Part shown: positions 17,718 to 26,444 of the stretch, in pieces
How the letters are laid out: every line of letters begins with the position of its first letter
Position numbering within the stretch: position 1 is the first letter of the stretch
NCBI GenBank assembly: GCA_026003395.1
Contig: BPHE01000002.1
Location: 62,001-126,000, forward strand
Direction: 5' to 3'
DNA length: 64,000 bases
From: Vicingaceae bacterium
GTDB taxonomy: Bacteria > Bacteroidota > Bacteroidia > Flavobacteriales_E > Vicingaceae
The notes under the pieces: generated by a model
Databases searched by the model: none
What the model was told of the DNA's origin: nothing
What the model saw: the letters and a program-made list of their open reading frames with translations, nothing else
Program-made: the position numbers and the translations under genes

Positions 17718-19409
17718 TTAGTTTTTAGGTTGCTTGGGCTTGATTTTATACAAATTAAAATAATTTTTTTCAAATTTTTCAACATCAAAAGATGATTTGT
17801 AAATATACATCTTGTCGTCAATCCATTCAATCTCGATAGTTTGCTTTTGGGATGCAAAGTATTCAAACCACTCATTAAACCCGGCTCCCGGATCAATGTC
17901 GTTTATACGGCGAATGATACTGTTTTCGCTGATACCGGCAAGCCAAGCCGGTGATTCCGGATAAACGTTTACCACCATACTCTTGCCATTTTGTTCTATC
18001 ACTTCCAAACCCATTTTTCTTTTTGCCAAAACCGGATTGAACTCAATTTGAAGCTCCCAGTTGCGATATTCCAAACATTCGATAAGAATGGATGACATAT
18101 CGCCCGGATTTTCAATGTAACTTTTAAAAATGTTTTCAAAAACTTCTTGGTTGTATGACAAAAATGTGCTTTTGAATACTTCATAACCAATCCCCTCTCC
18201 TTTCATGGCCCTTTGATAAAATTGACGCATGACTTCGTCCAAACTAATTCCTGCATATTTCATCAACAAAGTATCCAGAATAAAAGCCAATAAACATCCT
18301 TCATTATAAATGGAAACCTTACGATGTGGAGCGCTTTTGGAATATCCGTCAAGCCAGGTGTCGATGGATGCTTCAAGCACGGACATAGTCAAACGGGCGT
18401 GATTGTCAAAATGTTGCTGAAAAATTTTACTTAATTTTTTCAAGTACTCCTCCAAGGACCATACGCCCGAGCGATACAAAAAATAATCTCCGTAAAAGGT
18501 TGTGATACCTTCAGCCAATATGCCGAGTGTAGAAAATTTTTCACGGCTGTAGTCGTATGGAAGCCATTCCTCCGGACGAATGGTTTTAATGTTCCAAACA
18601 TGAAACAATTCATGTGACGATATACCCAATAAAATATCCTCTCCATCGGAATTATTGAAAAATTTAGTTGCAGGTCCCAGAACTATTACGGTAGATTTTA
18701 AATGTTCCACACCATGATAATGTTTGAAAGGCAGAAATAAATACATAAAATGATATTCATCAACAGGGAAATCGCCCATGGTCTCAATTTGATATTCAAT
18801 CCAGGGAATAAATTTTGTTTGAATCAGAGAGCCGGATAAAGGCATGGTATAAGACCAAAAATGAAAAAGTATGTTTTTGACCTTATGACTTTGGTGATGT
18901 AGATTTGTCGAAGCAATCAAAGGACTGTCGACTAATTCATGATAATCATTTGCAAAAAACACATTTCCTTCGCGGGGTAAAGAACAGGCAACTTTCCAAC
19001 CTTCAGGTATATTAACCTCCATAATTGCCGGTTGATTCTCAAAATTCAAAAGATAGGGTGTAAAGTTAACGGGATTTAGGTAAAGCAGGTCATGACTTAC
19101 AAAACTGCTGCCTGCATTGATATCAGTGCAGTAATATTGGAAAGTTGCAACTAAATTGGCCTGTTTTTCAATTTCGATTTTCCATTGATCTTTAGCAATT
19201 TTTATGATTTTAACCTCCTCATTTTCATAATTTTCAGAATAAATTTTAAAATTTTTGGCAAACTGTGCAAAGTTTTGCAATATATACCTCCCCGGTCTCC
19301 ATGCGGGAAAATTCAAAAAATACACTCCCGGTCCGGGAATTTCGATTTTTGTTTCAACTTCTATCCAACGGCTTCCATTGACAGGGCAAACAACCTTATA
19401 ACGATACAT
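17718..19409 (-). CDS. M61-family metallopeptidase with PDZ domain
   Basis: From the 19409 start the 563-aa protein has an N-terminal beta domain typical of M61 (glycyl aminopeptidase-like), the zinc site HELFHVW (about 266-272) with a catalytic region reaching AEGITTFYGDY (second Glu ligand), and a C-terminal PDZ-like segment (GLEVIEQNGKSMVVNVYPESPAW and AGISENSIIRRIND). An in-frame ATG at 19493 would add 28 residues of no family resemblance. No signal peptide is visible from either start, so it is probably cytoplasmic like many Bacteroidota M61 proteins. It stands alone, divergent from the 19590 gene. Confidence 0.88.
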   Translation of the reverse strand: MYRYKVVCPVNGSRWIEVETKIEIPGPGVYFLNFPAWRPGRYILQNFAQFAKNFKIYSENYENEEVKIIKIAKDQWKIEIEKQANLVATFQYYCTDINAGSSFVSHDLLYLNPVNFTPYLLNFENQPAIMEVNIPEGWKVACSLPREGNVFFANDYHELVDSPLIASTNLHHQSHKVKNILFHFWSYTMPLSGSLIQTKFIPWIEYQIETMGDFPVDEYHFMYLFLPFKHYHGVEHLKSTVIVLGPATKFFNNSDGEDILLGISSHELFHVWNIKTIRPEEWLPYDYSREKFSTLGILAEGITTFYGDYFLYRSGVWSLEEYLKKLSKIFQQHFDNHARLTMSVLEASIDTWLDGYSKSAPHRKVSIYNEGCLLAFILDTLLMKYAGISLDEVMRQFYQRAMKGEGIGYEVFKSTFLSYNQEVFENIFKSYIENPGDMSSILIECLEYRNWELQIEFNPVLAKRKMGLEVIEQNGKSMVVNVYPESPAWLAGISENSIIRRINDIDPGAGFNEWFEYFASQKQTIEIEWIDDKMYIYKSSFDVEKFEKNYFNLYKIKPKQPKN

Positions 19410-19589
19410 TTTTTTTGGGTATAAAATAACACAAACATTGTTTATAAGGCAACTTAAATTTTGCAATAAATTTTTTTCATAGATAACAATCAACCCGGCA
19501 ATTTTTCAAACAGTTTTTTTAGGGATACCAATAAATACGATAGAGAAATAAAATAATATTGATAAATTAGCCGGATACAAAAATGAAAT

Positions 19590-20480
19590 ATGCCCCGGAA
19601 AAACCCGAAAATACTGATTGCCGACAGCGGTTCCACAAAAACCGACTGGGCATATATTTCGGAAGAAAACATATTGACATTTCAAACCGAAGGTTTAAAC
19701 CCTTATCACATCAACAGGGAATTTTTTGATAATGCAATGTCTGTGGCCATAAGTAATTTGCCGTCCAACGAAAAACCCGACATAATTTATTTTTTTGGCG
19801 CCGGATGTTCCGGATCTCAGCACAAAACAACTATGGAAACCTGGTTGAAATGGCACTTTCCACTTGCCAAACTATATGTGGAAAGTGATTTGTATGCATC
19901 CTGTTATGCCTTGTGCAACAATCAACCCGGAATCGTTGTCATATGGGGGACCGGATCGAATGTGTGTTTGTTCGACGGAACAAGAATCGTCTATACCCCC
20001 ATCTCATTAGGATATTTGCTGGGAGATGAAGGCAGCGGCAATCATTGCGGCAAACTTTTTTTGCAAAAATTTTTGAGAAATCATTTTTCCAATCAACTAT
20101 TGCAGGATTTGCGCAACAAAATCCCTTTCAATAAGGAACAAATCATCGCGCAGTTATATAATCACCCTCATCCGGCAAAATTCCTCGGATCATTTTTACC
20201 TTATATCCATCCATTTAAAAATCACCCGGAAATTAAGTCCATATTTTTTGAGTCCTGGAATATGTTTTACAATGAAATGATGAAAGAAGTTACAGCAATG
20301 ACTCAAAAACCTTTGCCGGTTTATTTCAATGGATCGGTTGCGTATTATTTTCAAGATATTCTCAATGAGTGGATTCAACATAAAAAATTAATTTTGGGCA
20401 AAATCATTAACAAGCCCATGCCGGAATTAATAGAATATTTTAAAAACAAATATTATGGCAAAAATACTGGTAGTAGATGA
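19590..20480 (+). CDS. BadF/BadG/BcrA/BcrD-type sugar kinase, N-acetylglucosamine kinase-like
   Basis: The 296-aa ASKHA-fold kinase has the phosphate-1 motif ADSGSTKTDW (about 11-20), GAGCSGS (about 70-76), the phosphate-2/adenosine motif IWGTGSNVCLFDG (about 118-130) and GDEGSGNHCGK (about 144-154). In Bacteroidota these are annotated as N-acetylglucosamine kinases and are likely to recycle amino sugars from peptidoglycan. The substrate is an inference. Its last 26 nt overlap the start of the NtrC-like regulator, an unusually long overlap. Confidence 0.8.
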   Translation: MPRKNPKILIADSGSTKTDWAYISEENILTFQTEGLNPYHINREFFDNAMSVAISNLPSNEKPDIIYFFGAGCSGSQHKTTMETWLKWHFPLAKLYVESDLYASCYALCNNQPGIVVIWGTGSNVCLFDGTRIVYTPISLGYLLGDEGSGNHCGKLFLQKFLRNHFSNQLLQDLRNKIPFNKEQIIAQLYNHPHPAKFLGSFLPYIHPFKNHPEIKSIFFESWNMFYNEMMKEVTAMTQKPLPVYFNGSVAYYFQDILNEWIQHKKLILGKIINKPMPELIEYFKNKYYGKNTGSR

Positions 20481-21618
20481 CGAGCAAAGCATAAGAAGCA
20501 CTTTGAAAGAAGTGCTTGAATATGAAGGTTATGTGGTAGAAGAAGCCGCAGACGGTCCGGAAGCTAAAACCAAAATAGAAAAAGAAAGCTATGATGTAGT
20601 GCTTTGTGACATAAAAATGCCTAAAATGGACGGGCTTGAATTATTGGATATTATTCTGGAAAAAGATCCGGATATTCCTGTTATCATGATTAGTGGACAT
20701 GGCACTATAGAAACTGCTGTTGATGCAATTAAAAAAGGTGCTTACGATTATATTTCAAAACCACCCGATATTCATAGATTATTAATCACTGTCAGAAATG
20801 CTTTGGACCGAAAAAACCTGGTGAAAACGGCAACCATACTTAAAACAAAAGTCAGCAAAGGAAAAGAAAGTCCCATCATTGGCGAAAGCAGGGCCATCAA
20901 AGAAGTCAAAGCGATGATTGAAAAAGTGGCCCCAACCGATGCTCGTGTGTTGATATTGGGGCCCAACGGCACCGGAAAAGAATTGGTTGCCAGGCAAATA
21001 CATGCATTATCTGCTAGAGCTAAAGGACCTTTTGTTGAAGTAAATTGTGCTGCAATACCGGCCGACTTGATAGAGAGTGAACTTTTTGGACACGAAAAAG
21101 GTGCATTTACCTCAGCAATCAAACAAAGGAAAGGATGTTTCGAACAAGCTGAAAACGGCACATTGTTTTTGGATGAAATTGGCGACATGAGTCTGGCGGC
21201 ACAAGCCAAAGTACTGAGAGCTTTGCAAGAAAACAAAATAACCCGTGTAGGCGGTGAAAAGGAAATTCCGGTAAATGTAAGAGTGATAGCTGCAACCAAC
21301 AAAGATATTGATAAAATGCGGGAAGAAGGGACGTTCAGAGAAGACCTCTATCACCGCCTGAACGTAATAACCATTCATGTTCCCCCATTGAAAGACCGTA
21401 TTGAAGATATACCTTTGCTGGTGGAACATTTCAATAATGTAATTGCATCAGAATATGGCATCAAACCCAAAAATTTTGAAAAAGACGCCATAGAAGCCCT
21501 TAAAAAACTGCCATGGCCGGGGAACATCAGAGAACTGAGAAATGTGGTCGAAAGATTAATGATATTGTGCGACCAAAATGTCACTAAAAAAGATATAGAA
21601 AAATATGTAAAATCATAA
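20455..21618 (+). CDS. Sigma-54 activator-type response regulator lacking a DNA-binding domain
   Basis: The 387-aa protein has a receiver domain (Asp52 in CDIKMPKMDG) and a complete AAA+ domain: Walker A GPNGTGKE (169-176), Walker B LFLDEIGDM (237-245), sigma-54 contact loop GAFTSA (216-221; canonical GAFTGA), and the sensor II region WPGNIRELRN. It ends right after the AAA+ lid (DIEKYVKS), with no Fis-type helix-turn-helix, about 60-80 residues shorter than NtrC. Comparable short proteins are frequent in Bacteroidota, so the truncation may be normal there. The partner kinase is not in the window. It overlaps the upstream kinase gene by 26 nt. Confidence 0.9.
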   Translation: MAKILVVDDEQSIRSTLKEVLEYEGYVVEEAADGPEAKTKIEKESYDVVLCDIKMPKMDGLELLDIILEKDPDIPVIMISGHGTIETAVDAIKKGAYDYISKPPDIHRLLITVRNALDRKNLVKTATILKTKVSKGKESPIIGESRAIKEVKAMIEKVAPTDARVLILGPNGTGKELVARQIHALSARAKGPFVEVNCAAIPADLIESELFGHEKGAFTSAIKQRKGCFEQAENGTLFLDEIGDMSLAAQAKVLRALQENKITRVGGEKEIPVNVRVIAATNKDIDKMREEGTFREDLYHRLNVITIHVPPLKDRIEDIPLLVEHFNNVIASEYGIKPKNFEKDAIEALKKLPWPGNIRELRNVVERLMILCDQNVTKKDIEKYVKS

Positions 21619-21670
21619 AGTAATTTATTATTTTTACATTCAATTCAGTTTTTAAATTATCTTTTTCAAT

Positions 21671-22370
21671 ATGAAAAAACTGTTCTTTATAATATCTTTA
21701 TTGTGTTTAAACATAATCACATATTCCAACAACAGCTTAAGTCAACCAAACAGGAACATTTGTGATTTCAAACAATGAATACGCCAACGATTCTAATTGT
21801 GTCATAATTTTGAAAAATACCAATGGTTGCGAAACAAAATTTTCTTACATTTTACCATTCTATCCTCTACCCGACGCAAATTACAGTGGTGATACTACTG
21901 TTTGTAAAAACAAGGAAGTTTCCATATTAGTCAACACCGATGCCGACAGCATTGCTTGGGGATATAACAATTCATCCAATGATAATCCAATAACATTTAC
22001 CGCTACCAACGATACGCTTTTAATACTTCATATTTACAAATCTCAATGCAAGCGCACTATTGAAATACCGGTCTCTGTTTTAGACGAAACTGCTTGTGTT
22101 CTTAATATATACACGTCTTTTAGTCCTAACGGTGATGGTGTCAATGATTATTGGCATATTGACGGAATAGATTTATTTAATGATGTGATAGTGGAAATCT
22201 TTAACCGATGGGGAGTGCAGGTATGGTCCACAAATAACTACGATAATGCATCCAATTCATTCAAAGGTGAAACAAACGAGGGCAAACCTTTGCCCACCGG
22301 AACATACTACTATATAATCAAAAGAAATGACCAACCTGTTTTAAAAGGTTATCTTGAAATTCTTAGATAA
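21671..22370 (+). pseudogene. T9SS type B (CHU_C-type) sorting-domain protein, frame-broken or internally deleted
   Basis: An ATG at 21671 opens a typical signal peptide (MKKLFFIISLLCLNIITYSN) that runs into a TGA at 21776. A second frame starting about 21750 carries the rest: VISNNEYANDS, a short beta-sandwich region, then the C-terminal type B sorting domain (SFSPNGDGVNDYW, VEIFNRWGVQVW, GKPLPTGTYYYIIKR). The shift lies around 21745. Either one extra A is present in CCAAACAGG, or a larger internal part of the protein was deleted out of frame, since the mature part appears to begin in the middle of a domain. The domain directs secretion through T9SS and surface attachment. The gene stands alone after the NtrC-like regulator. 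Confidence 0.7.
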
Positions 22371-22441
22371 GGTCCGGGTTAGTTTGCCTATATTAAATTT
22401 TTGCTTTTTGCCATAATTTGACGATTGTAAACTTTTCACTT

Positions 22442-23260
22442 TCAAAATTTAAAATCTAATTTATATAAACCTTTGTTTTTGATTAAAAAATATAAAGAGT
22501 TTTTTTCTATACGGACAGCATCGTATTTGGGAACTGTGAAAATGCATTGGTTATGTAATTTATTTATATCATAAACGCAAAAATTATTGTTATGCAAGTA
22601 ATAATAAACTTGATCAAACGAACGTCCTTCATCAACAGGTTCCGGTAATTGGATTTTTTTGACCAATACACCAAACTGGTCAAAAATCAACAATTGAGGA
22701 CCACATCTTACAAATAACAGATTATTTGTTTCTTGCAATTGAGGATTATCACAATAAAGACCTGCAAAGCTTTTTAAATTTACGGTTTCTGTCACTTTCT
22801 GCAATTGGTCGTCGAGTAAAACCAATTGTCCCGATTGAGCATCATATATCCAAAAACTTTTGATAAACGAGATACACACAGCGGTAATATTATTATATCC
22901 CATCCACTGCAAATCAATTACATCCGATTTTGGGGAAAGCGTATTATCCAGAATTATAACTTTTTGTTGATCCTGCGAGAAAATCAAAATTTTATATGGG
23001 TTTGCGGCATCAACCGAAGAAATTTTTCCAAACTGTTTGTTGCTGTATGTAAATAAAATATCGCCCCTTGAAGATAGTTTTTTCACATAATTTTCACCAA
23101 ACAAATAAATATTTTCTTGATGGTCGGTTGTAAATAAAGTATCACGGATAGAAAACAAAAAGTTTGGTTCGGGTGCTTTTTGAGCATAACCTGAAAAAAT
23201 AAAGGATATACAGACAAGAAACGATAAATATTTATGTTTGTAGCATCCGGTTGATTTCAT
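22442..23260 (-). CDS. Exported beta-propeller-like protein of unknown function
   Basis: This 272-aa protein has an N-terminal signal segment (about 12-26, ending SGYAQ). The body shows repeated blocks of aromatic/hydrophobic strands with aspartates (NIYLFGENYVKKL, KIIIFSQDQQ-like, SFWIYDAQSGQLVLLDD, LLIFDQFGVLVKK, FCVYDINKL), consistent with a six-bladed beta-propeller. I do not recognise a named family. Its start overlaps the end of the GH3-family gene by 29 nt, so it is read from the same transcript; this pairing is familiar in Bacteroidota but I know no function for it. Confidence 0.6.
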   Translation of the reverse strand: MKSTGCYKHKYLSFLVCISFIFSGYAQKAPEPNFLFSIRDTLFTTDHQENIYLFGENYVKKLSSRGDILFTYSNKQFGKISSVDAANPYKILIFSQDQQKVIILDNTLSPKSDVIDLQWMGYNNITAVCISFIKSFWIYDAQSGQLVLLDDQLQKVTETVNLKSFAGLYCDNPQLQETNNLLFVRCGPQLLIFDQFGVLVKKIQLPEPVDEGRSFDQVYYYLHNNNFCVYDINKLHNQCIFTVPKYDAVRIEKNSLYFLIKNKGLYKLDFKF

Positions 23261-24743
23261 CGAGATATTTTCTATTGTTAAATAACTTAGGAACCTTATT
23301 TTGCCCTCCGAGTTTGCCTCTTTCTTTCATCCAGCGATAAAAGGTATTTTTTGGTGCCACTCTGATTATGGGTTTTTTTAAGATAAAATCCCCTACTCTT
23401 TTAGCTTCATAATCAGAGTTCAATGACTTCAATGCATTGTCGAGTATTTCTGCAAAAACATCAATATTTTCAGGAGCTTTTTCAAACTCTATAATCCATT
23501 CGTGAGCACCTGATTGACCGGATTGCAAATATACCGGACCGGCCGTAAACTCATTTACTATTGAATTCGTTTTAAGGCAAGCGATTTCGATGGCTTTTTC
23601 AGCATTGTGGACCATCAATTCCTCTCCAAAGACATTGATATAATTTTTTGTTCTTCCGCTGATAATAAACTTAAACGGATTGGTAGAAGTAAATTGGATG
23701 GTATCACCTATTCTGTAACGCCATAAACCTCCATTGGTAGAAATGACCAATTCGTAATTTTCTCCTGTGCTCACATCTTCAAGCAGCATTGTTTCAGGAT
23801 TTTCCTTATCCCATTCTGTTGAAGGTATAAATTCATAATAAATGCCATAATCAAGCATCAACAACATTTCATTCTTCGACAAATCGTTTTGAATACCAAA
23901 AAAGCCCTCAGAAGCATTATATAGTTCCAAATAATTCATTGGACCGGGTATTAAAACATTGTATTGATTTCTGTATGGATCAAAATTTACGCCGCCATGA
24001 AAAAAAACTTCAAGATTTGGCCAAACTTCCTTTATATGAGTTTTACCGGATAACTCCAATATTCTTTTCAATACAATCATTGTCCAGGAAGGCACACCGG
24101 TGATGTTGGTCACATTGTCATTTATCGTAGCCCGGGCTATTTTATCAACTTTTTCTTCCCAATTTTCCATCAAAGCTATCTCCTGGTCGGGGGTTTTCAT
24201 CAAATCGGCCCAAAAAGGAAGATTCTTTATAATTATGGCAGAAAGGTCTCCATAATAAGAATTTGTGTTGAATTGATTGATCTGCCTGCTCCCCCCAATC
24301 ACCAATGATTTTCCGGTGAATATACCGGTATTTTCCTGGTTTTGACAATATATGGTTATCATGTCTTTACCTCCTTTAAAATGGCACTCTTCGAGAGATT
24401 CACGGGTTACAGGAATAAATTTGCTCTTATCGGAGGTAGTTCCCGATGATTTGGCAAACCACTTAACTTCACCCGGCCAGGTCAGATCTTTTTCTCCGTG
24501 TTTCATTCTAATCACATATGGCTTAAGTATTTCATAATCCATTAACGGCACTTGTTCGCTAAATTGTCTTCGATTTTTAATCCCGGCAAACTTGTATTTT
24601 GCCCCATACTCTGTTTTTTCGGCCGTAGAAAGCAATTTCAGCAGGGTCTCTTCCTGTACCTCAATAGGATACTTTAAAAACAGATCTATTTGATGCATCC
24701 TTTTCTTAAACAACCAGGAAAAAAATGAATTAATTATTTGCAT
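23232..24743 (-). CDS. GH3 auxin-responsive promoter family protein (acyl-adenylate-forming)
   Basis: The 503-aa protein is full length for the bacterial GH3 family. Motifs visible: FAKSSGTTSDKSKFIPVT (about 112-129, the ATP/phosphate-binding loop), YNASEGFFGIQ (about 279-289), and LVISTNGGLWRYRIGDTI (about 332-349) with the adenylate-binding residues. Plant members conjugate amino acids to acyl acids; the bacterial role is unknown. It lies 6 nt downstream of the PolX/PHP gene and overlaps the following propeller gene by 29 nt, so the three form an operon. Confidence 0.88.
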   Translation of the reverse strand: MQIINSFFSWLFKKRMHQIDLFLKYPIEVQEETLLKLLSTAEKTEYGAKYKFAGIKNRRQFSEQVPLMDYEILKPYVIRMKHGEKDLTWPGEVKWFAKSSGTTSDKSKFIPVTRESLEECHFKGGKDMITIYCQNQENTGIFTGKSLVIGGSRQINQFNTNSYYGDLSAIIIKNLPFWADLMKTPDQEIALMENWEEKVDKIARATINDNVTNITGVPSWTMIVLKRILELSGKTHIKEVWPNLEVFFHGGVNFDPYRNQYNVLIPGPMNYLELYNASEGFFGIQNDLSKNEMLLMLDYGIYYEFIPSTEWDKENPETMLLEDVSTGENYELVISTNGGLWRYRIGDTIQFTSTNPFKFIISGRTKNYINVFGEELMVHNAEKAIEIACLKTNSIVNEFTAGPVYLQSGQSGAHEWIIEFEKAPENIDVFAEILDNALKSLNSDYEAKRVGDFILKKPIIRVAPKNTFYRWMKERGKLGGQNKVPKLFNNRKYLDEINRMLQT

Positions 24744-24749
24744 ACCAAT

Positions 24750-26342
24750 TCAATATTTTTTGATCCAATGATAAAATTGTGGTAAAGTTAAACAATTTAG
24801 TGTGTGACTTTTTACGAGTCCACCTTTTCTTGCCACCCATACTCCGTATTGAATATTTTCAATTTCATCTATATTATGGGCATCGGGATTGATAGAAATC
24901 ATCAAACCTTTTTCCAAACAATCATATATCAACCGCCAATCAATATCCAGTCGATGAGGATTGGCATTTAATTCTATCGCTACATTATTCGCCCTGCAGG
25001 CATCCAATACTTTCGGCCAATCCAAAGAATAACCTTCGCGAGTCAACAACAGCCGGCCTGTGGGATGACCCAAAATTTTTGTGTAGGGATTTTCTATCGC
25101 CTTGATGAGCCTTTTTGTGGCTTCTTGTTTGGTCATGTTAATTTTTGAATGTACTGATGCTATCACCAAATCAAATTTTTTCAATATATTTTCATCATAA
25201 TCCAATGATCCATCCGGCAAAATATCTGATTCTATACCTTTAAATATCTTGAAGTTTTCATAAGTTTTATTTAAATCATCTATTTCAAGGTGCTGTAATA
25301 ACACTCGTTCAGGGTTAAGCCCATTGGCATAAAAGGCCGATTGGGAGTGGTCTGTTATTACAAGGTATTCAAAGCCCAATGAAATGGTTTTCTCTGCCAT
25401 TTCACGGATGGTATGCTGACCATCGCTATATTTGCTATGACAATGTATTACCCCTTTAATATCTTTATAATCTACTAATTGATCATTTGTAAATTTTTCT
25501 GCCCAATCAAACTCTTTCAGGCCTTCCCGCATTTCGGGAATGATATAAGGCAAATTATTTTTCAGGTAAATGGTTGCTTCATCATTTACATCTTGATTTA
25601 TTTCGCCAATTCTTTTAATATGTAAACGATGGGCTGATGAAACAAACAGATTGTAGGTCCAATGTTTTTTTTGAGTAACAATCCATTCTAACTCTATTCC
25701 ATTTATTTTAAAACCTTTATATTCGCCGGGGCTATCCAGAGTAGACAATAATTGTAACTTTTCAATAATTTCGCATTTTCTGCGATATTCTCCTGTCCAG
25801 GCAAATTTTTCGTCAGGGTATTTTTTTTGTAAATTTTCCAAAAAACTTTCTGCTAACGGATATATCGTGGCAAAAAGTGTTTTATCTTTATTTTTTAAAT
25901 AAAACTCAACGGCACTTTTGATCTTTTCTTGTTTTTTAGGTCCAAAACCCGGCAAATTGTTTAAACGGTTCTCAATGCAGGCATATAGAAGTTCGCCCGG
26001 TGAAGAAATACCCAATTCTTTCCACAGTTTTTTTACCGTTTGCGTTCCAATTCCACGAATATCTACCATTTCCAGAACACCACCCGGAATTTTTCCGGTA
26101 ATCTCTTCATAGTCCTTCCAAGTTTTTTTATCATTGATTTGTTTCATAACTTCAGCAATACCCTTACCTATGCCCTTTATTTTCTTCCATTCATCAGATG
26201 ACAAAGTTTTCCAATCTTTATCCAATCTTTCAATAATTGCCGCAGCATTCTCAAATGCTCTTATTTTAAAAGGGTTTTCATTAAGTAATGTTAACATTAC
26301 AGCATAATTTTCAAACAACTTTGCCAATTCTTTATTGTCCAT
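24750..26342 (-). CDS. PolX-like protein: helix-hairpin-helix domains plus PHP domain, polymerase core degenerate
   Basis: The 530-aa protein has an N-terminal 8-kDa-like domain and HhH motifs (IKGIGKGIAEVM near 55, DIRGIGTQTVKKLW near 95, LPGFGPKKQEKI near 129), a shrunken central region and a C-terminal PHP domain. The PHP metal motifs are intact: HCHSKYSDG, ITDHS, GIESDI, ASVHS, LGHPTGRL, ELNANPHR, NPDAH. The nucleotidyltransferase core is not: the GS-x-RRG region appears as TGEYRRKCE and no DxD pair follows. So DNA polymerase activity is improbable, while phosphoesterase or nuclease activity of the PHP domain remains plausible. It is the first gene of the operon with GH3 and the propeller protein. 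Confidence 0.85.
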   Translation of the reverse strand: MDNKELAKLFENYAVMLTLLNENPFKIRAFENAAAIIERLDKDWKTLSSDEWKKIKGIGKGIAEVMKQINDKKTWKDYEEITGKIPGGVLEMVDIRGIGTQTVKKLWKELGISSPGELLYACIENRLNNLPGFGPKKQEKIKSAVEFYLKNKDKTLFATIYPLAESFLENLQKKYPDEKFAWTGEYRRKCEIIEKLQLLSTLDSPGEYKGFKINGIELEWIVTQKKHWTYNLFVSSAHRLHIKRIGEINQDVNDEATIYLKNNLPYIIPEMREGLKEFDWAEKFTNDQLVDYKDIKGVIHCHSKYSDGQHTIREMAEKTISLGFEYLVITDHSQSAFYANGLNPERVLLQHLEIDDLNKTYENFKIFKGIESDILPDGSLDYDENILKKFDLVIASVHSKINMTKQEATKRLIKAIENPYTKILGHPTGRLLLTREGYSLDWPKVLDACRANNVAIELNANPHRLDIDWRLIYDCLEKGLMISINPDAHNIDEIENIQYGVWVARKGGLVKSHTLNCLTLPQFYHWIKKY

Positions 26343-26444
26343 AATATTGCTTTAAACATTTACAAAACGTAATATTAATGACAACTTTAGAATTTTTTTT
26401 ATTTTTTTTAAACATTTTTTTAATTTTATGAAAAATTTAAATCT

